Shown: positions 20,540-33,525 of the stretch, piece by piece
How positions within the stretch are numbered: the stretch's first letter is position 1
How the letters are laid out: each line of letters begins with the position of its first letter
Assembly: GCA_023376005.1 (NCBI GenBank)
Contig: CM042138.1
Span: 93,586,509 to 93,650,508 of the forward strand
Reading direction: 5' to 3'
DNA from: Doryteuthis pealeii
Lineage: Eukaryota; Mollusca; Cephalopoda; Myopsida; Loliginidae
DNA length: 64,000 nucleotides
The notes under the pieces: generated by a model
What the model was told of the DNA's origin: nothing
Databases searched by the model: none
What the model saw: the letters and a program-made list of their open reading frames with translations, nothing else
Made by a program: the position numbers and the translations under genes

Positions 20540-20960
20540 TGAGTCTCCAGCTCGCCGGCTCCACTTTGGATCTTACTTAGGCTAGTCGGATGGTCAGAGA
20601 GGCCCCCTATGATCAATCGGCTGGTCACGTCAATCCCTAGCACCTATATGGTTGTCCCAACCCTATTGACTGTATGGCAAGCCCCCAACTCTTTTTTATC
20701 ATATATGTGCTAGAAGAATGTCAGTCTGTGCAGGAAGAAAGGAGTTGGACTTCCGACTTGACGTGTACCGTATCACAATGGTGCTCATATTGAAAACTTA
20801 TGAAATCGTTCATAAAATCCACATACCTTTGAATTTATCATTCAAATTTTGGTGGTGGCTGAGGGCCTTATTTTCCTGGGAATGATGTTAAACTATCTGA
20901 TAGTGAAGTTCCAATTCTGAAGCTCTGGGGATTGTGGAGTGCCCTCATCACCATTGCTAA
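20540..20960 (-). repeat. TTGG-family repeat in two pieces
   Basis: Minus-strand pieces: CTCGCCGGCTCCACTTTGGA...TATATGTGCTAGAAGAATGT (20540..20735) and AAGTTCCAATTCTGAAGCTC...CATCACCATTGC (20905..20960). Confidence 0.55.
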
Positions 20961-20984
20961 AAAAATAATGCTAAAGGGCCAATT

Positions 20985-21185
20985 ATAAAAAAGCAAAAAT
21001 TAATTACACGCAACAGAATATCAAGTGTTGGGTATGTAGTGTCAGAGATGAAACGGTTAATTATATAATAAGCGAGTGCAGAATTTGACACAAAATGAAT
21101 ACAAGATTAGGCACAACTGGGCGGGAAAGGTGATCCACAATGTATGCAAAAAGATGGTAAAATAGTCATTGTGGTAAAGAGCAGA
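20985..21185 (+). pseudogene. LINE fragment: CCHC knuckle segment
   Basis: A frame reads QNIKCWVCSVRDETVNYIIS followed by EC, i.e. CX2CX8HX4C with Tyr in place of His. It is followed by text matching NTRLGTTGRER/GKVIHNVCKK. The same segment of the 36.4-kb LINE copy reads CRMCGERDGTVNHIISEC. It is an isolated, decayed internal fragment. Confidence 0.7.
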
Positions 21186-21234
21186 AAATGAACAAAGTTG
21201 ATATTTTTAGAAATATATTTCCAATTTATTTCCA

Positions 21235-21480
21235 ATTTTAGTTAGGCCCCTTCCTATCAATTGGCTGGTTACGACAAGCCCTAGCACCTATTTGATTGTC
21301 CGACCCTATTGCCCCTATGGAAAGCCTTAACCCGTTTTATCATATGGGTGCTAGAAGGCGGTGGCCTGGTGTCTTATTGTCCTAGGTATAACTTTCAACT
21401 CTAACTGATGGTCAGGTTCCAGTTCTGGACGTCTGTGGAATGTAGAGCACCCCTTAATTACCATTAATACCAGGTTCCCT
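21235..21480 (-). repeat. TTGG-family repeat
   Basis: CAATTGGCTGGTTACGACAA, CTATTGCCCCTATGGAAAGC, TCAGGTTCCAGTTCTGGACG and CCTTAATTACCATTAATACC follow the family order in reverse. Confidence 0.55.
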
Positions 21481-21499
21481 CTGACCCGGCTATAAAAAG

Positions 21500-22055
21500 C
21501 ACATCTAGATGGTGGCATCTCCGTATTGAATGGAAAGCCTCTGAAATTAGAAGACTGGTTTATATGAATCGATAACAATATCAACTCTATTGAGTACTAT
21601 GTCAAAATATCCATAAATAACGCATGGATTTGTATTGGATAGGAATACTTGATATTATATAACCGCATACAAAATATTATGACACTACACAATATATATA
21701 AGTGTGTGCAAAAAAAATTAAACTACAACAAATAGTATAAATATAAATGATTTCCCCTAACTTCTCGCAATAAAATAACCCTAGATGGATTGAAATACCG
21801 TTAAAATCAATCAATCAATCAATCTAAACCCCTTGGAGAATAAAACTTCCATTTTTTATGCATAGCTTTTTTATGAATTTACATATTGTTCCTATAACTT
21901 GCAGTATTTAATAAATTTGTCCGACCTCATCTAGATATACTATTTACTTTTATATCTAATAATGTATTGTTTGGTAAATCCTGCTGCATACTTTGTTTTA
22001 TTGCTAAAGAAACATTTTACTTTTCAAAAAATGTTTATTCAGACATTCTCAGTAT
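21500..22055. other. Non-coding, nothing recognised
   Basis: AT-rich DNA with a short (AATC)n run at about 21812..21826. No element end, tRNA-like box or plausible exon was seen. Confidence 0.5.
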
Positions 22056-22059
22056 TTCT

Positions 22060-22560
22060 ATTCTTGATTACTATATTGATTAATATGGAAATCTGATCTC
22101 TGTGATAAAAGAAAACGGGAATTCTTCCAAACTGTAACCGTGTCAATTGTAGCGTAATTATTATGGTGGACGGGGAATTTGAGGATTGAAAAGCAAACGG
22201 TAAACGGATTTCTGGAGAAAGAAAAGAAAAAGAAATAAGAACAAAGAGAGGTTAAAGTTCGGAACGGTAAACACTTAACGGGGGGGGCGCAGCCAGCCAT
22301 CGAATGACCAATGACCCCGGAACTGGAGTTTTAAAAAAATAAAAACGGAAGTCTCGGTTTCTGTGAAAGAGCGGAAGTGGATGTGACCTTCCCCTAGCCC
22401 CGGGACCACAAACGGAGGTAATGAAAATTCGGCCTCTTTCTCGCCGGACCCAAGGAGGGTCAGACGCGTTTGTTGGAGCTCGGTCGTGACATATCTAGGG
22501 GAGCAACAAACAGCGCGCATGAACGTGATTTAAGATAGAACAGCTCGACCTTACTCACTC
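22060..22560. other. Locally GC-rich patch of unknown role
   Basis: The base composition rises over 22230..22530 (GGGGGGGCGCAGCCAGCC, CCTAGCCCCGGGACC, TCGCCGGACCCAAGGAGG) and includes GACCAATGA. An 81-codon minus-strand frame spans it (22520..22275) but shows no known domain. It could be a promoter-proximal patch or a decayed exon. The evidence does not decide. Confidence 0.3.
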
Positions 22561-23270
22561 ACTCTCCTTCTCTCTAAAAAAAAAGAACCCGTGAACCTAG
22601 AAATAAATAAACAACCCCTTTGTGACTATACGATTCGTATGTTGTTTCTTAACTAATGACGACCACTACTAACGACTACTACTACAACTCGACCTTGATC
22701 CTATGCAACACAATTCAATAATTGGAGTTTAATGAAAAGCCCAGAGAAAATCTACAGGGAAACAACACAAGCATTCTGCATGCTGTTTTTAACAAATCCT
22801 GAAAGCAACACCCTCCAAAACAGCAGATGTACAACCACTTACCTCAAATCCCGCAAACAGTCCCCATAATACCAACAAGAGATGCTGGGGACTGATGAAG
22901 AAGTAAGAACAAACATAATTACGTTCTCCTATAGACTCCTACATATGAACATATTGTTGTAATGATTATTCTTCTTTTTTGAGTGGATGCATTTTATTCA
23001 ATTTCATAGAAATATGTGTTTTTCCCGCCGTTTGCTAAATAGAAGCTTTATTCTTCTTTTGTGAAGCTACATTTCTTTTTTACGCTTTTTTTTAATATAA
23101 GTTTTATTTACATTTATTATTAATAATATATTACATATATTATTATTGTTACGTAACATCTGCAATCGCGTAATCAAGTCAACGGCCGAAAACAAACGCG
23201 TTTTTAAAAACCAACTGATAACAAAACATCTCCGATGAACGGATCATATAATCTCTTCTCTGCTTTTTTT
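22560..23270. other. Non-coding, nothing recognised
   Basis: Mixed AT-rich sequence with no recognised coding or repeat signature. A small inverted pair starts at its right end (ATACCCTGTCC near 23272 and GGGCAGGGTAT near 23373), enclosing about 110 bp. Confidence 0.4.
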
Positions 23271-23504
23271 AATACCCTGTCCGGTGGCGAAAGCTGCTTG
23301 GTAGCGCTAGGAAGTGGCAGTCTTGCCTTAGCTACCGAAACTGTGTTATCACTCCTAGTTAGCAGCTGATGAGGGCAGGGTATCGCACGTGCTATCACAC
23401 GTTGTATGACGAAAATAAAAATAAATAAATAAATTTTTTTAAAAGACATGTTTCATTTATCATGTTGTGAAGATACGTTTTATTTATTTCGTGAAGATAT
23501 TGTT

Positions 23505-23960
23505 GTAGGTTGGTCAGTTGGATTTTACAGCATGTCAACACTTGATGGGTTATTTTATTTCAAAGACATTTTGTTTTATTCATTCTTGCTGAGTATTATA
23601 TTTTTTTTCAAACACAATTTTTACGCAGATTTTTATTACTCATTTTTTTTATCTATTTAACCCCTAAATGGGACCTTAACAACTTCTACCACTCGGGATC
23701 AGGGTGTACCTGGTAATAATGGCGATAAAGGAGTTTCAGAATTAGAACTTCACAACTAGATGCAGATTAACGTCATACCAAGGACACTAAGATCCTCAGC
23801 CACGCCTTCTAGTACATCTATTATAAAATGGGTTAAGGCTTGCTTGCCATAAGGACAATAGAGTTGGGACAACCCCGATTGGCCAGGGGTTTTACCCCTC
23901 TGCAGAGGTGCAATCGGTGTATTCTAAAGCTCCAGGCGACAGGGTTCCAAAAGGTGAATA
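23505..23960 (+). repeat. TTGG-family repeat, long copy
   Basis: Order: GGTTGGTCAGTTGGATTTTA, CAGCATGTCAACACTTGATG, GGTTATTTTATTTCAAAGAC, CCACTCGGGATCAGGGTGTA, GAATTAGAACTTCACAACTA, CCAGGCGACAGGG. The left part carries a CATGTTTCATTTATC segment of its own. Confidence 0.65.
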
Positions 23961-24237
23961 AAACATATATTCCCCATAAAGTTAGATAAAAAGAATCTTC
24001 ACAAAATATATGAATAAAAAATACCTTCACATAAAGATGAACAGATAAATTTAGCAAAAATGTTGAATCAAACATACATTCCTTATAAAGTTGAATAAAA
24101 TGTATCTTCACAAAATATATGAATGAAAATACCTTCACATAAGATGAACAGAACGTAAATTTAGCAAAAATGTTGAATCAACATACATTCCTTATAAAGT
24201 TGAATAAAATGTATCTTCACAAAATATATGAATAAAA
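23961..24237 (+). repeat. ~115-bp tandem repeat, ~2.4 units
   Basis: Units contain CATACATTCCTTATAAAGTT, AATAAAATGTATCTTCACAA, AATATATGAAT and ACCTTCACATAAGATGAACA. Units two and three are nearly identical. The reverse strand stays open for 101 codons because of the repeat, not because of a gene. Confidence 0.85.
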
Positions 24238-24309
24238 CTTTTATTCAAAAAATTCTCACATAATTCCAACAAAAATGAGAAAGACTAACAAACAAATTTC
24301 ACAAATATC

Positions 24310-24785
24310 TCTATAATAATGCTTTTGTTCCTTAATCTTCCGACCGTTATCATCTTGCAACACCCTCTGGGTAAAATTGAGACCCTCCAAATCGTCTATG
24401 ATGAAATGCAAAAATGTAAATCTTGATCATCTGGTGTTGCTTATCAAATTGTTTTTAATGAGGGTCATCTCCTCAGCTAAATAATGAACCATTCCGTTTT
24501 TATTATGAAGAAAGGGAAGAAAAAGACATGCTACAGAGAAGAAATATACGAAAGAAAGAAAGAAAGACAAAGAGTAGGGAAATATAGAGAGAGGGTGTGA
24601 GCGTGCAGAAGCGATAACGTTAATCTGTTTCAATCGAACATAATAAAAAGATGAAAAGAAGGAAAGAAGAAAAAAGAGTGAGAGGGGTGAAATCAAGATT
24701 ATTATATGTTTTATTTATTTATTATTTGCAATATCACTTAGGTAAACATATCAAACGTTGTAATAATTTAATCATCATACTGTGA
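24310..24785 (+). repeat. R4 repeat, copy 2
   Basis: CCGACCGTTATCATCTTGCA, ATGATGAAATGCAAAAATGT, AAATAATGAACCATTCCG and ACATATCAAACGTTGTAATA occur in R4 order. Confidence 0.65.
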
Positions 24786-24899
24786 TATATCCACAGGCTT
24801 TGCTAGTATACTTTAATAAACAAACTAGATTAAATCATTGAAATCAATGGCGTTTTTTCTAATCCACGCACTGGAAAATAGCATGGAATAACCCAATGC

Positions 24900-25537
24900 T
24901 GAGAAAAGAATTATGGATATCCATACATGTGTGCTTTCTGTCTGTAACCAAAACTATACTACAACTCAAGTCACAATTGCTCAAGTTATTTATGTCCCAT
25001 TCTCCATGATTTTATTATTTGTTTAAACCTCAGTTATTAATAAATTTGTTTACATTATTAATACTGTTGACCATATCTATATATTAATAACATGCAATTG
25101 TATTTTATATGCCAAAAAATAGTGGTTTACTGTGTGAACGTGAAGGCTAATTGCCATATTGATATTATAAATTTGATTTTAATAAAGTTGAGTTTGGTAT
25201 TATTGATTTCTAATTGTTTGTTTTATCTTAATGAATATGAGCAAAAATCTTGGAGATAAATCTTGAAAGAAATCAATTAACAAGAAGAAATAACTGTAAT
25301 TTTATTCTTTCCTTCCGACTTTAACAAAATAGTTAGATTAGAAAAAACTTAGCAATGAAAGACAGGAGTGATGGAAAATGATGAAAGAGTTAGTTTCAAA
25401 GTTGTTCTATTTTTCTATTATATCCCCCTCTGTTTCAAATTATCTTATCTGCATTCTTATTTAGTTTCATTTAATATAATATTTTATTACATTAAAACTT
25501 AAATCATTGCACCCTGGGGGGTGAATATATTTTCTAG
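24900..25537 (+). mobile_element. Non-autonomous Helitron, copy 2
   Basis: The internal part matches the family (CTGTCTGTAACCAAAACTAT, TTGATTTCTAATTGTTTG, ATGAATATGAGCAAAAATCT). The 3' end has the hairpin GCACCCTGGGGGGTGA, then ATATATTTTCTAG. The 5' end is eroded, so its start is approximate. Confidence 0.7.
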
Positions 25538-26024
25538 CTGTTATAATTAACTTATCAACTGCCGTATATCCACATGTCCTGCTAGTTATAATTAAATCTT
25601 CGTCTACAACCAGATTTATGTATATCTTACTTTGCTGAGAAATGTGCCATCGTATTTTTATCTAAATTGTAGGCGGCCATTAAATTCCGAAAGAAATGAA
25701 CCAACGAGTGTAAATTATAATTTATGGCAAATAAAAACGAACAATAAGTAACCAAACTGCTTACACATAAAAATCAAAGGGTTGAGGGTGGGGTGGTAAT
25801 TGAATCTAAATTCATATTTATTGCTAGTAAATTTCTTTTCGTAGGATTAATCTTGGCTTAATAAATATTTACTTGAATATTTGTTTTTCGGGAGATTTAT
25901 GTCAACTATATTTATTTCTAGTTTTATTTCAATACACATAATTTTTTTTTATTCCCACTTTGAAATAATTGGAAAAAAAATTATTATATTCGCTCCGATA
26001 GAGATAGAATAACAAAGGGAAACA

Positions 26025-26726
26025 TCTTATTATAATGGGGATTGCGCGTTTGTCTGTCTGTAACCGAAACTACACCACCACAGACGTCACAATTCCTTTA
26101 GTTATTTACTTAAAGTGTAACTGAGTTTGATTTTCTTCAAAGTAGCCCATTTTATTAATACGTTCAAAACCTTGCTATGTGTTTTATAAATTGTTGTGGG
26201 GTTTTAAGGGGTCAAATAAGAACAAAACAACGGGTAACAAATGTAGGAAAATGTATTAACAAAAGAGTAGACAATTACAGTACAGATAAGTGGGAAATAC
26301 GCCCGACAATAGAGTTATGAGCTGACTCACATTGGCTTACTCTCAAGCCATAATTGTCCCTGTTACTTATAGTAACCGTCGGCGCATTCCATTAGTCTAT
26401 AGGGTATATCACCTATAACATGAATCATTAATAAATTATGGTTTTCATAGTATATGGTGTGGTTAATTTGCATACTGACTTTCAACAAAACTAGGTTTAA
26501 TAAATAATTACTAGGTGTTATTGATTTCTAACATCATTGTTTTATTCTCAAACATGTTCAAAGTAATCCTAAGTATAATTTTATATAGAAATAAAATAAA
26601 ATCGAAATAAGTGTAATCTTTTTTATATGCGTTCTTAATTATTTTCGTTAATCTTTCCAATTTAATATGATTTTAATAAGATTAAAACATAACATAACTA
26701 CGGCGGAGGGCGCATATTTTTGCTAG
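26025..26726 (+). mobile_element. Non-autonomous Helitron, copy 3
   Basis: The 5' end TCTTATTATAATGGGGATTG follows a host A. It continues GTCTGTCTGTAACCGAAACT. The 3' end reads GGGCGCATATTTTTGCTAG with an eroded hairpin. Between 26200 and 26400 it carries sequence not found in the other copies (AACAAAACAACGGGTAACAA...). Confidence 0.75.
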
Positions 26727-26779
26727 CTTATCTGATATAGTTAGATTTACATATCAGTACAAAAATAGCCTAAAAATAT

Positions 26780-27095
26780 TAAAGATAAATAGATAGATAG
26801 ATTGATAGATAGATAGATAGATGGTTGGTTGGTTGGTTGGTTGGTTGGTTGGTTGATTCGATCTTAAGGCATGTCAACCCTTGAGTTATTTTATGCCGAA
26901 TACGTTTTTGTTTTATTCATTCTTTGTGAGTATTCAATCTTTTTTAAACTCATTTTTAAAACTCATTTTGATGTATTTCAACCATAACAGGTACTTATAC
27001 TCCGGGTAAAAGTGGATTGGTAGTAATAGCAATGAAGGGGTACTCCGCAGTCCACAGGGCTCAAGAATTGGAACCTCACCACTAGATGCAGTTTA

Positions 27096-27127
<32 letters not shown>

Positions 27128-27572
27128 TTGGTTGGCTGGTTGGTGGATTTTACGGATAGTCAACTCTTGTTTTATTTTATGTCGAAAATGTTTTTGTTTT
27201 ATTCATTCTTGTTAAGTAGCCCAATTTTTTTAAACTGTTTTTAAACTGATTTTTAAATCTATTTAACCAATAGGTTGTACTCTTACAGACACTACCACCC
27301 CGATTCAGAGTGGATCTGGGGGTAAAAGCAATGATGAGGTTGTCCATACTCCACAGAGCTCCAGGATTGGAACTTCACCACTTGATGCAGTTGATAGGTA
27401 GATAAATAGATAGATACATGATGATGTGGATGATGATGATGATTTTTTAAAAAATATTTAATAATAAAAAAGCAAAAAGATTGACAAATACTTGGAACTT
27501 GCCAGTGAATTTTTTTAAGCTCCAGTGAAAGACCATCAGCTTAAGCTGGTGGGAAAAGCCCACAAAGATTGA

Positions 27573-27650
<78 letters not shown>
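26780..27650 (+). repeat. Mosaic of TTGG-family copies and (GATA)n, (AAT)n microsatellites
   Basis: GATA runs lie at 26785..26821, 27095..27127 and 27622..27653. GGTTGGTT runs lie at 26822..26853 and 27127..27145, and each begins a TTGG-family copy (26822..27095, 27126..27395). An (AAT)n run at 27573..27621 follows a LINE 3'-end scrap (AAGCTCCAGTGAAAGACCAT, TGGGAAAAGCCCACAAAGAT). Confidence 0.8.
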
Positions 27651-27654
<4 letters not shown>

Positions 27655-30345
27655 CCAACATGGGGGATACGGTAGACATTATGCTAATGTTGGCTGCTCT
27701 AATTTCCCTTTCAGTCCCAATGACGATGTTGAAAACTATTCATCTGATCGGCACTAGTTCAAGAACATCCGGAACTCCCCTGATAGCCAACACGGGGGAC
27801 TCAACAATATCATACTAATGTTGGCTACTCACATGTCTCTTTCATCTACAGTGACGAAGATGAAATCCATTCATCTGACCGACGCCAGATCAAGAACGGC
27901 CGGAACTCCCCTGATAACCAACACAGGGGGCCCGATCGCAATACTGTTAATGTTGGCTACTCAAATTTCCCTTTCAGCTACATTGAAAATTAAAACAACT
28001 CATCTGATCGACGCGAAATCATGAACAGCCGGCATTCCCTTGATGGCCAACAGGGGGAACCCGAGCGATATCCTGGTAATATTGGCCCCTCAAAGAAACT
28101 GAAAAGGTTAATGAAATATTACAAAAAAATCCCAACACATAACATTACCGAATTGAACGATCTAATTTATGCGGGAGAAAAACGAGTCAACGAAAAAATT
28201 GGTTTGCCAACACGCAAACCGAACAGAAACAGAAATACGAAAGCTGGATGGGAAATGCGATTAGAAAGAGAAATTAAAAACCTGAGGAAAAAAGCGAAAG
28301 CATTGGACAAAGGAAACACACGAGTAAATGCAAATAAAAGACAACGGACATTGGTTACTATACAACATGAAGAAATAAACCAAAAAACACTAGCTAAGGA
28401 AGGTAGACTCAAAAGATACCGAGTTAAACAATACAAGCAGAATAGGACTTTCCAAAATAATGAAAAGAAATTCTACCAACAAGTCAGTGAACAAATCATA
28501 AGACAAACGAATATCCAAAGGCAAAGGAAACAGAAAACTTCTGGAGCAAAATATGGGAAAAGAAAGAACATAGGAAGACAGAATGGATAAGTGAAATTAA
28601 AAAGGAACTCCAAGGACTCGAAGAAGGACCCGAAGCAAAAATACATCTGGAATCGCTAAAAGAAGCACTAAAGAAATTACCAAATTGAAAAACACCGGGT
28701 CATGATGAAATACATGGATACTGGTTTAAAAAATTCACATCAATCCATGACAGAATGGCCCGACAGTTGAACAAATGTCTAGAAGAAGCAAACCGGAATG
28801 GATGACAAAAGGCAGAACTACCTTGATTCAGAAAGACCCCAAAAAGGAACTATCCCCAGCAACTATAGGCCAATAACGTGCCTATCTATAATGTGGAAAA
28901 TCTTAACCGCACAAATAAAAGAAGACATATACAACTCGCTCCATTGTCGAGGATTATTTCCAGAAGAACAAAAATGAAGCCGTAAGGGAACAAAAGGAAC
29001 AAATGACTTGCTTTTTATAGATCAGCACATTCTTAAAGAGGCCAAAGAGAGGCAAAAAATATCTGGCGATGGCATGGATTGAGTACAGAAAGGCATACGA
29101 CATGGTTCCACAAACATGAATCCTTGAATGCCTAAAGATGTACAAAATATCGAACAAAGTACTAAAATTTATTAATAATGCCATGAAAAATTGGAAAGTT
29201 AATTAACAGCTGGAGGACAGACCTTAGCAGGGGTGAAAATACAAAGAGGCATCTTCCAGGGTGACTCCCTATCCCCATTACTATTTATTATAGCAATGAT
29301 ACCCTTAACCACACACTCAGAAAATGTACAGGCGGTTACAAATTTACCAAATCGGAGGAAAAAAATAAACCATCTTATGTACATGGATGACATTTTTAAA
29401 AATTGCAAAAAATGAAAAAGAGCTAGAAACACTAGTACAAACAATTAGAATATATAGTCAGGACATAGGGATGGAATTCGGCATAGACAAGTGTGCAATG
29501 ATAGTTATAAGAAGAGGGGGGAAAGAAATCACGGAAGGAATAGAATTACCGAACAAACAAGAAATAAGGACGCTGGGAGAAGAGGGAAATTGTAAATATT
29601 TGTGAGTACTGGAGGCAGACACCATCAAACAAGGTGATATGAAAGAAAGAGTAAGGAAAGAGTACTTTAGAAGAACGAGAAAACTCCTAGAAACAAAACT
29701 CAACAGCAGAAATCTCATCAAGGGTATAAACACCTGGGCTGTCCCTCAGGAGATACACTGGACCATTCTTAAAATGGACAAGAGAGGAGATCAGACAGAT
29801 GGACCAAAGGACAAGGAAGCTTATGACGATGCACAAGGCATTACACCCGAGAGACGACACAGATAGACTATGTGTATCAAGAAAAGAAGGAGGAACAGGT
29901 CTGCCAGCATCGAAGACTGTGTAGATTCAACAATTCAAGCACTCGGGAAATATACAAAAAAGAGCAAAGAGAGACTAATAGCAGCAGCCAGAAAAACAAT
30001 TGCAATATATGGACGAGAACAAATATAACAAAAACAAGGAAGCAGAAATGGGAAGAAAAACAACTATATGGACACTTCAAGCGAAACACAGGAGAGATCG
30101 CTCACCAGAAGACATGGACATGGTTAAGAAGGGGAAACCTCAAAAGAGAAACTGAATCTCTGATAATTGCAGCACAAGATAATGCCATAAAGCAAAGCAA
30201 AGATATATAAGACTCAACAGAACAGCAAATGTAGAATGTGTGGGAAAGAGACGGAACTGTCAACCACATAATAAGCGAATGCAGTAAACTCGCACCGAAG
30301 AGTACAAGATTAGACACGACTGGGTGGGAAGGTGATTCACTGCAT
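27655..30345 (+). pseudogene. RLE-type non-LTR retrotransposon, copy A (broken)
   Basis: Three ~125-bp units (GCCAACA...GGAACTCCCCTGAT) form the 5' part. An open stretch from 28021 reads KKIPTHNITELNDLIYAGEK and LAKEGRLKRYRVKQYKQNRT. After frame breaks the RT domain follows: PGHDEIHGYWFKKFTSIHDR, FPEEQK, AWIEYRKAYDMVP (29075), QRGIFQGDSLSPLLFIIAMI and MYMDDI (motif C, 29380). A knuckle near 30230 (CRMCG...SEC) needs one frame repair. The element would copy RNA into target DNA by target-primed reverse transcription. Stops and indels make this copy inactive. The motif A acidic position reads Glu (IEYRKAYD), where most LINEs have Asp. The C-terminal domain is missing because the sequence folds back at 30345. 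Confidence 0.88.
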
Positions 30346-32975
30346 TCGCTTATTGTGGTTGACAGTTCCGTCTCTTTCCCAACATTCTACATTTGCTGTT
30401 CTGTTGAGTCTATATATCTTTGCTTTTATGTAATTTGCCCTTATGGCATTATCTTGTGCCTGCAATTATCAGAGATTCAGTTTCTCTTTTGAGGTTTTCC
30501 CCTTCTTAAACCAATGTCCATGTCTTCTGGTGAGCGATCTCTCCTGTGTTTCGCTGAAGTGTCCATAATAGTTTTTTTTCTTCATTTCTGCTTCCTTGTT
30601 TTTTTGTTATATTTGTTCTCGTCCATATATTGCAATTGTTTTTTCTGGCGTGCTGCTATAGTCCTCTCTTTGCTCTTTTTTGTATATTCCCCTAGTCTTG
30701 ATTTTTGAATTACACAGTCTTGATGCTGGCGAGACCTCTTTCCTCCTTCTTTTCTTGATACATATAGTCCTATCTGTGTCGTCTCTCGGTGTAATGCCTT
30801 GTGCTCGTCATAAGCTTCCTGTCTTGGTCCATCTATCTGATCTCCTCCTCTTGTCCTTTTAAGAATGGTCCAGTGTATCTCACTTGAAGGGACAGCCAGG
30901 TGTTTATACCTTGATGAAGAATTTCTGCTGTTGAGTTTTGTTTTCTAGGAGTTTTCTCGTTCTTCTAAAGTACTTTTCCTTACTCTTTCTTCATATCACC
31001 TTGTTTTGATGGTGTCTGCCTCCGTACTCACAAATAATTTAACAATTTCCTCTTTCCAGCGTCCTTATTTCTTTGTTTTGTTCGGTAAATTCTATTCCTT
31101 CCCGTGATTTTCTTTCCCCCTTTCTTATAACTATCATTGCACACTTGTCTATGCCGAAATTTCGCATCCCTATGTCCTGACTTAATTCTAATTGTTTGTA
31201 CTAGTGTTTCTAGCTCTGTTTCATTTTTTGCAATTTTTTTAAAAATGTCATCCATGTACATAAGATGGTTTTATTTTTCCTCCGATTTGGTAATTTGTAA
31301 CCGCCTGTACATTTTCCTGAGTGTGTGGTTAGGGGTATCAATTGCTATAATAAATAAGTATGGATAGGGAGTCACCCTGGAAGATGCCTCTTTGTATTTT
31401 TCACCTGCTTAAGGTCTGTCCTCCAGCCTGTTAATTAACTTTCCAATTTTCAATGGCATTATTAATAAATTTTAGGTACTTTGTATCGATATTTTGTACA
31501 TCTTTAGCATTCAAGGATTCATGTTTGTGGACCATGTCCGTTGCCTTTCTGTACTCATCCATGCCCATCGAACAGATATTTTTTGCCTCCTCTTTGGCCC
31601 TTTAAAGAATGTGCTGATCATAAAGCAAGTCATTTGTTCCTTTTGTTCCCCTTACGGCCATTTGTGTTCTTTCTTGAAATAATCCTCGACAATGGAGCGA
31701 GTGGTATATGTCTTCTTTTTTATTTGTGCGGTTTAAGATTTCACATTATAGATAGGCACGTTGGCCAAGTTTGCTGGGGATAGTTCCTTTTTGGGGTCTT
31801 TCTTAAATCAGGTATTCTGCCTTTTGTCATCCATTCCGGTTTGCTTCTTCTAGACATTTGTTCACTGTCGGGCCATTCTGTCATGGATTTGATGTGGAAT
31901 TTTTTTAAACCAGTATCCATGTATTTCATCAATGACCCGGTGTTTTTTCATTTGGTTTTCTTTAGTGCTTCTTTTGCGGGTTCCATGTATTTTTGCTTCG
32001 GGTCCTCTCGAGTCCTTGGAGTTCCTTTTATTTCACTTTCATTCGTCTCCTATGTTTCTTTCTTTTCCCATATTTTGCTCCAGAGTTTTCTGTTTCCTTT
32101 GCCTTTGGATTATTCGTTTGTTTCTTATGAATTGTTCACTGATGTTGGTAGAAATTTCTTTTCATTATTTTTTGGAGTCCTATTCTGTCTGTATTGTTAA
32201 TACTCGGTATCTTTGAGTCTACCTTCCTTAAGATTGTGTTTTTTGGTTTTTCTCATGTTGTTAAGTAAACATGTCCGTTGTCTTATTATTTGCATTTACT
32301 CGTGTGTTTCCTTTGTCCAATGCTTTCCCGCTTTTTTTCCTCAGTTTTAATTTCCTCTCTTTCAATCCGCATTTCTCATTCCAGCTTTCCGTATTTTGTT
32401 TCTTTCGGTTGCGTGTTTGGCAACCCAATTTTTTCGTTGACTCGTTTTTCTCCCGCATAATTAGATTTTCGTTCATTCGGTAATGTTGTGTTGGGATTTT
32501 TTGTAATATTTCATTAACTCTTTTCAGTTTTCTTTGAGGGGCCAATATTACCAAGGACTATGCTCGGTTCCCCTGTTGGCCATTCAAAGGGAATCCGGCT
32601 GTTCATGATTTCGCGTCGATCAGAATGAGTTTGTTTAATTTTCAATGTAGCTGAAAGGGAAATTTGAGTAGCCAAAATTAAACAGTTGCGATCGGGCCGC
32701 CTCTGTGTTGGTTATCAGGGGAAGTTCCGGCCGTTCTGATCTGGCGTCGGTCAGATGAATGGATTTCATCTTCGTCACTGTAGATGAAAAGACATGTGAA
32801 GTAGCCAACAATTAGTATGAATGTGAGTCCCCGTGTTGGCTATCAGGGGAGTTCCGGAGTTCTTGAAACTAGTGCCGATTCAGATGAATAGTTTTCAACA
32901 TCGTCATGTGGGCTGAAAAGGGAATTAGAGCTACCCAACATTAGCAATAATGTCTAACCGTATCCCCCATGTTGG

Positions 32976-33011
<36 letters not shown>

Positions 33012-33493
33012 TATTATTATATATTTTATAATATTTTATTATTATTATATTTCAAATTTTGTGGGCTTTTCCCACCAGCTTAAGCTGGATGGTCTTTCAG
33101 CTGGAGCTTAAAAAAATTCACTGGCCAAGTTCCAAGTATTTGTCCAAATCTTTTTGCTTTTTTAATTATTAATATTTAAAAATCACATGATCATCACATC
33201 ATCAATGTATCTATCTATTTAATCTACCTATCAACTGCATCAAGTGGTGAAGTTCCAATCCTGGAGCTCTGTGGAGTATGGACAACCTCATAATTGCTTT
33301 TTACCCCAGATTCCACTCTGATCGGGGTGTAGTTCTGTTAAGAGTTACAGACTATTGTTAATAGATTAAAAATCAAGTTTAAAAACAGTTTAAAAAAAAT
33401 TGGCTACTTAACAATGAATGAATAAACAAAACATTTCGACATAAAATAAACAAAGAGTTTGACTATCCGAAAATCCACCAACCAGCCAACCAA

Positions 33494-33525
<32 letters not shown>

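Noticed and set aside
23272..23383. Possible hammerhead: CTGATGAGGGCAGGG with CGAAAGCTGC nearby
   Set aside because: The GAAA box is not downstream of CTGATGA with a stem between; order and pairing do not fit. Kept only as a small inverted repeat.
30340..32560. Many short frames such as a VFCLCPMLSRFF-type peptide
   Set aside because: This arm is the reverse complement of the LINE; these are antisense readings of a probable artefact.
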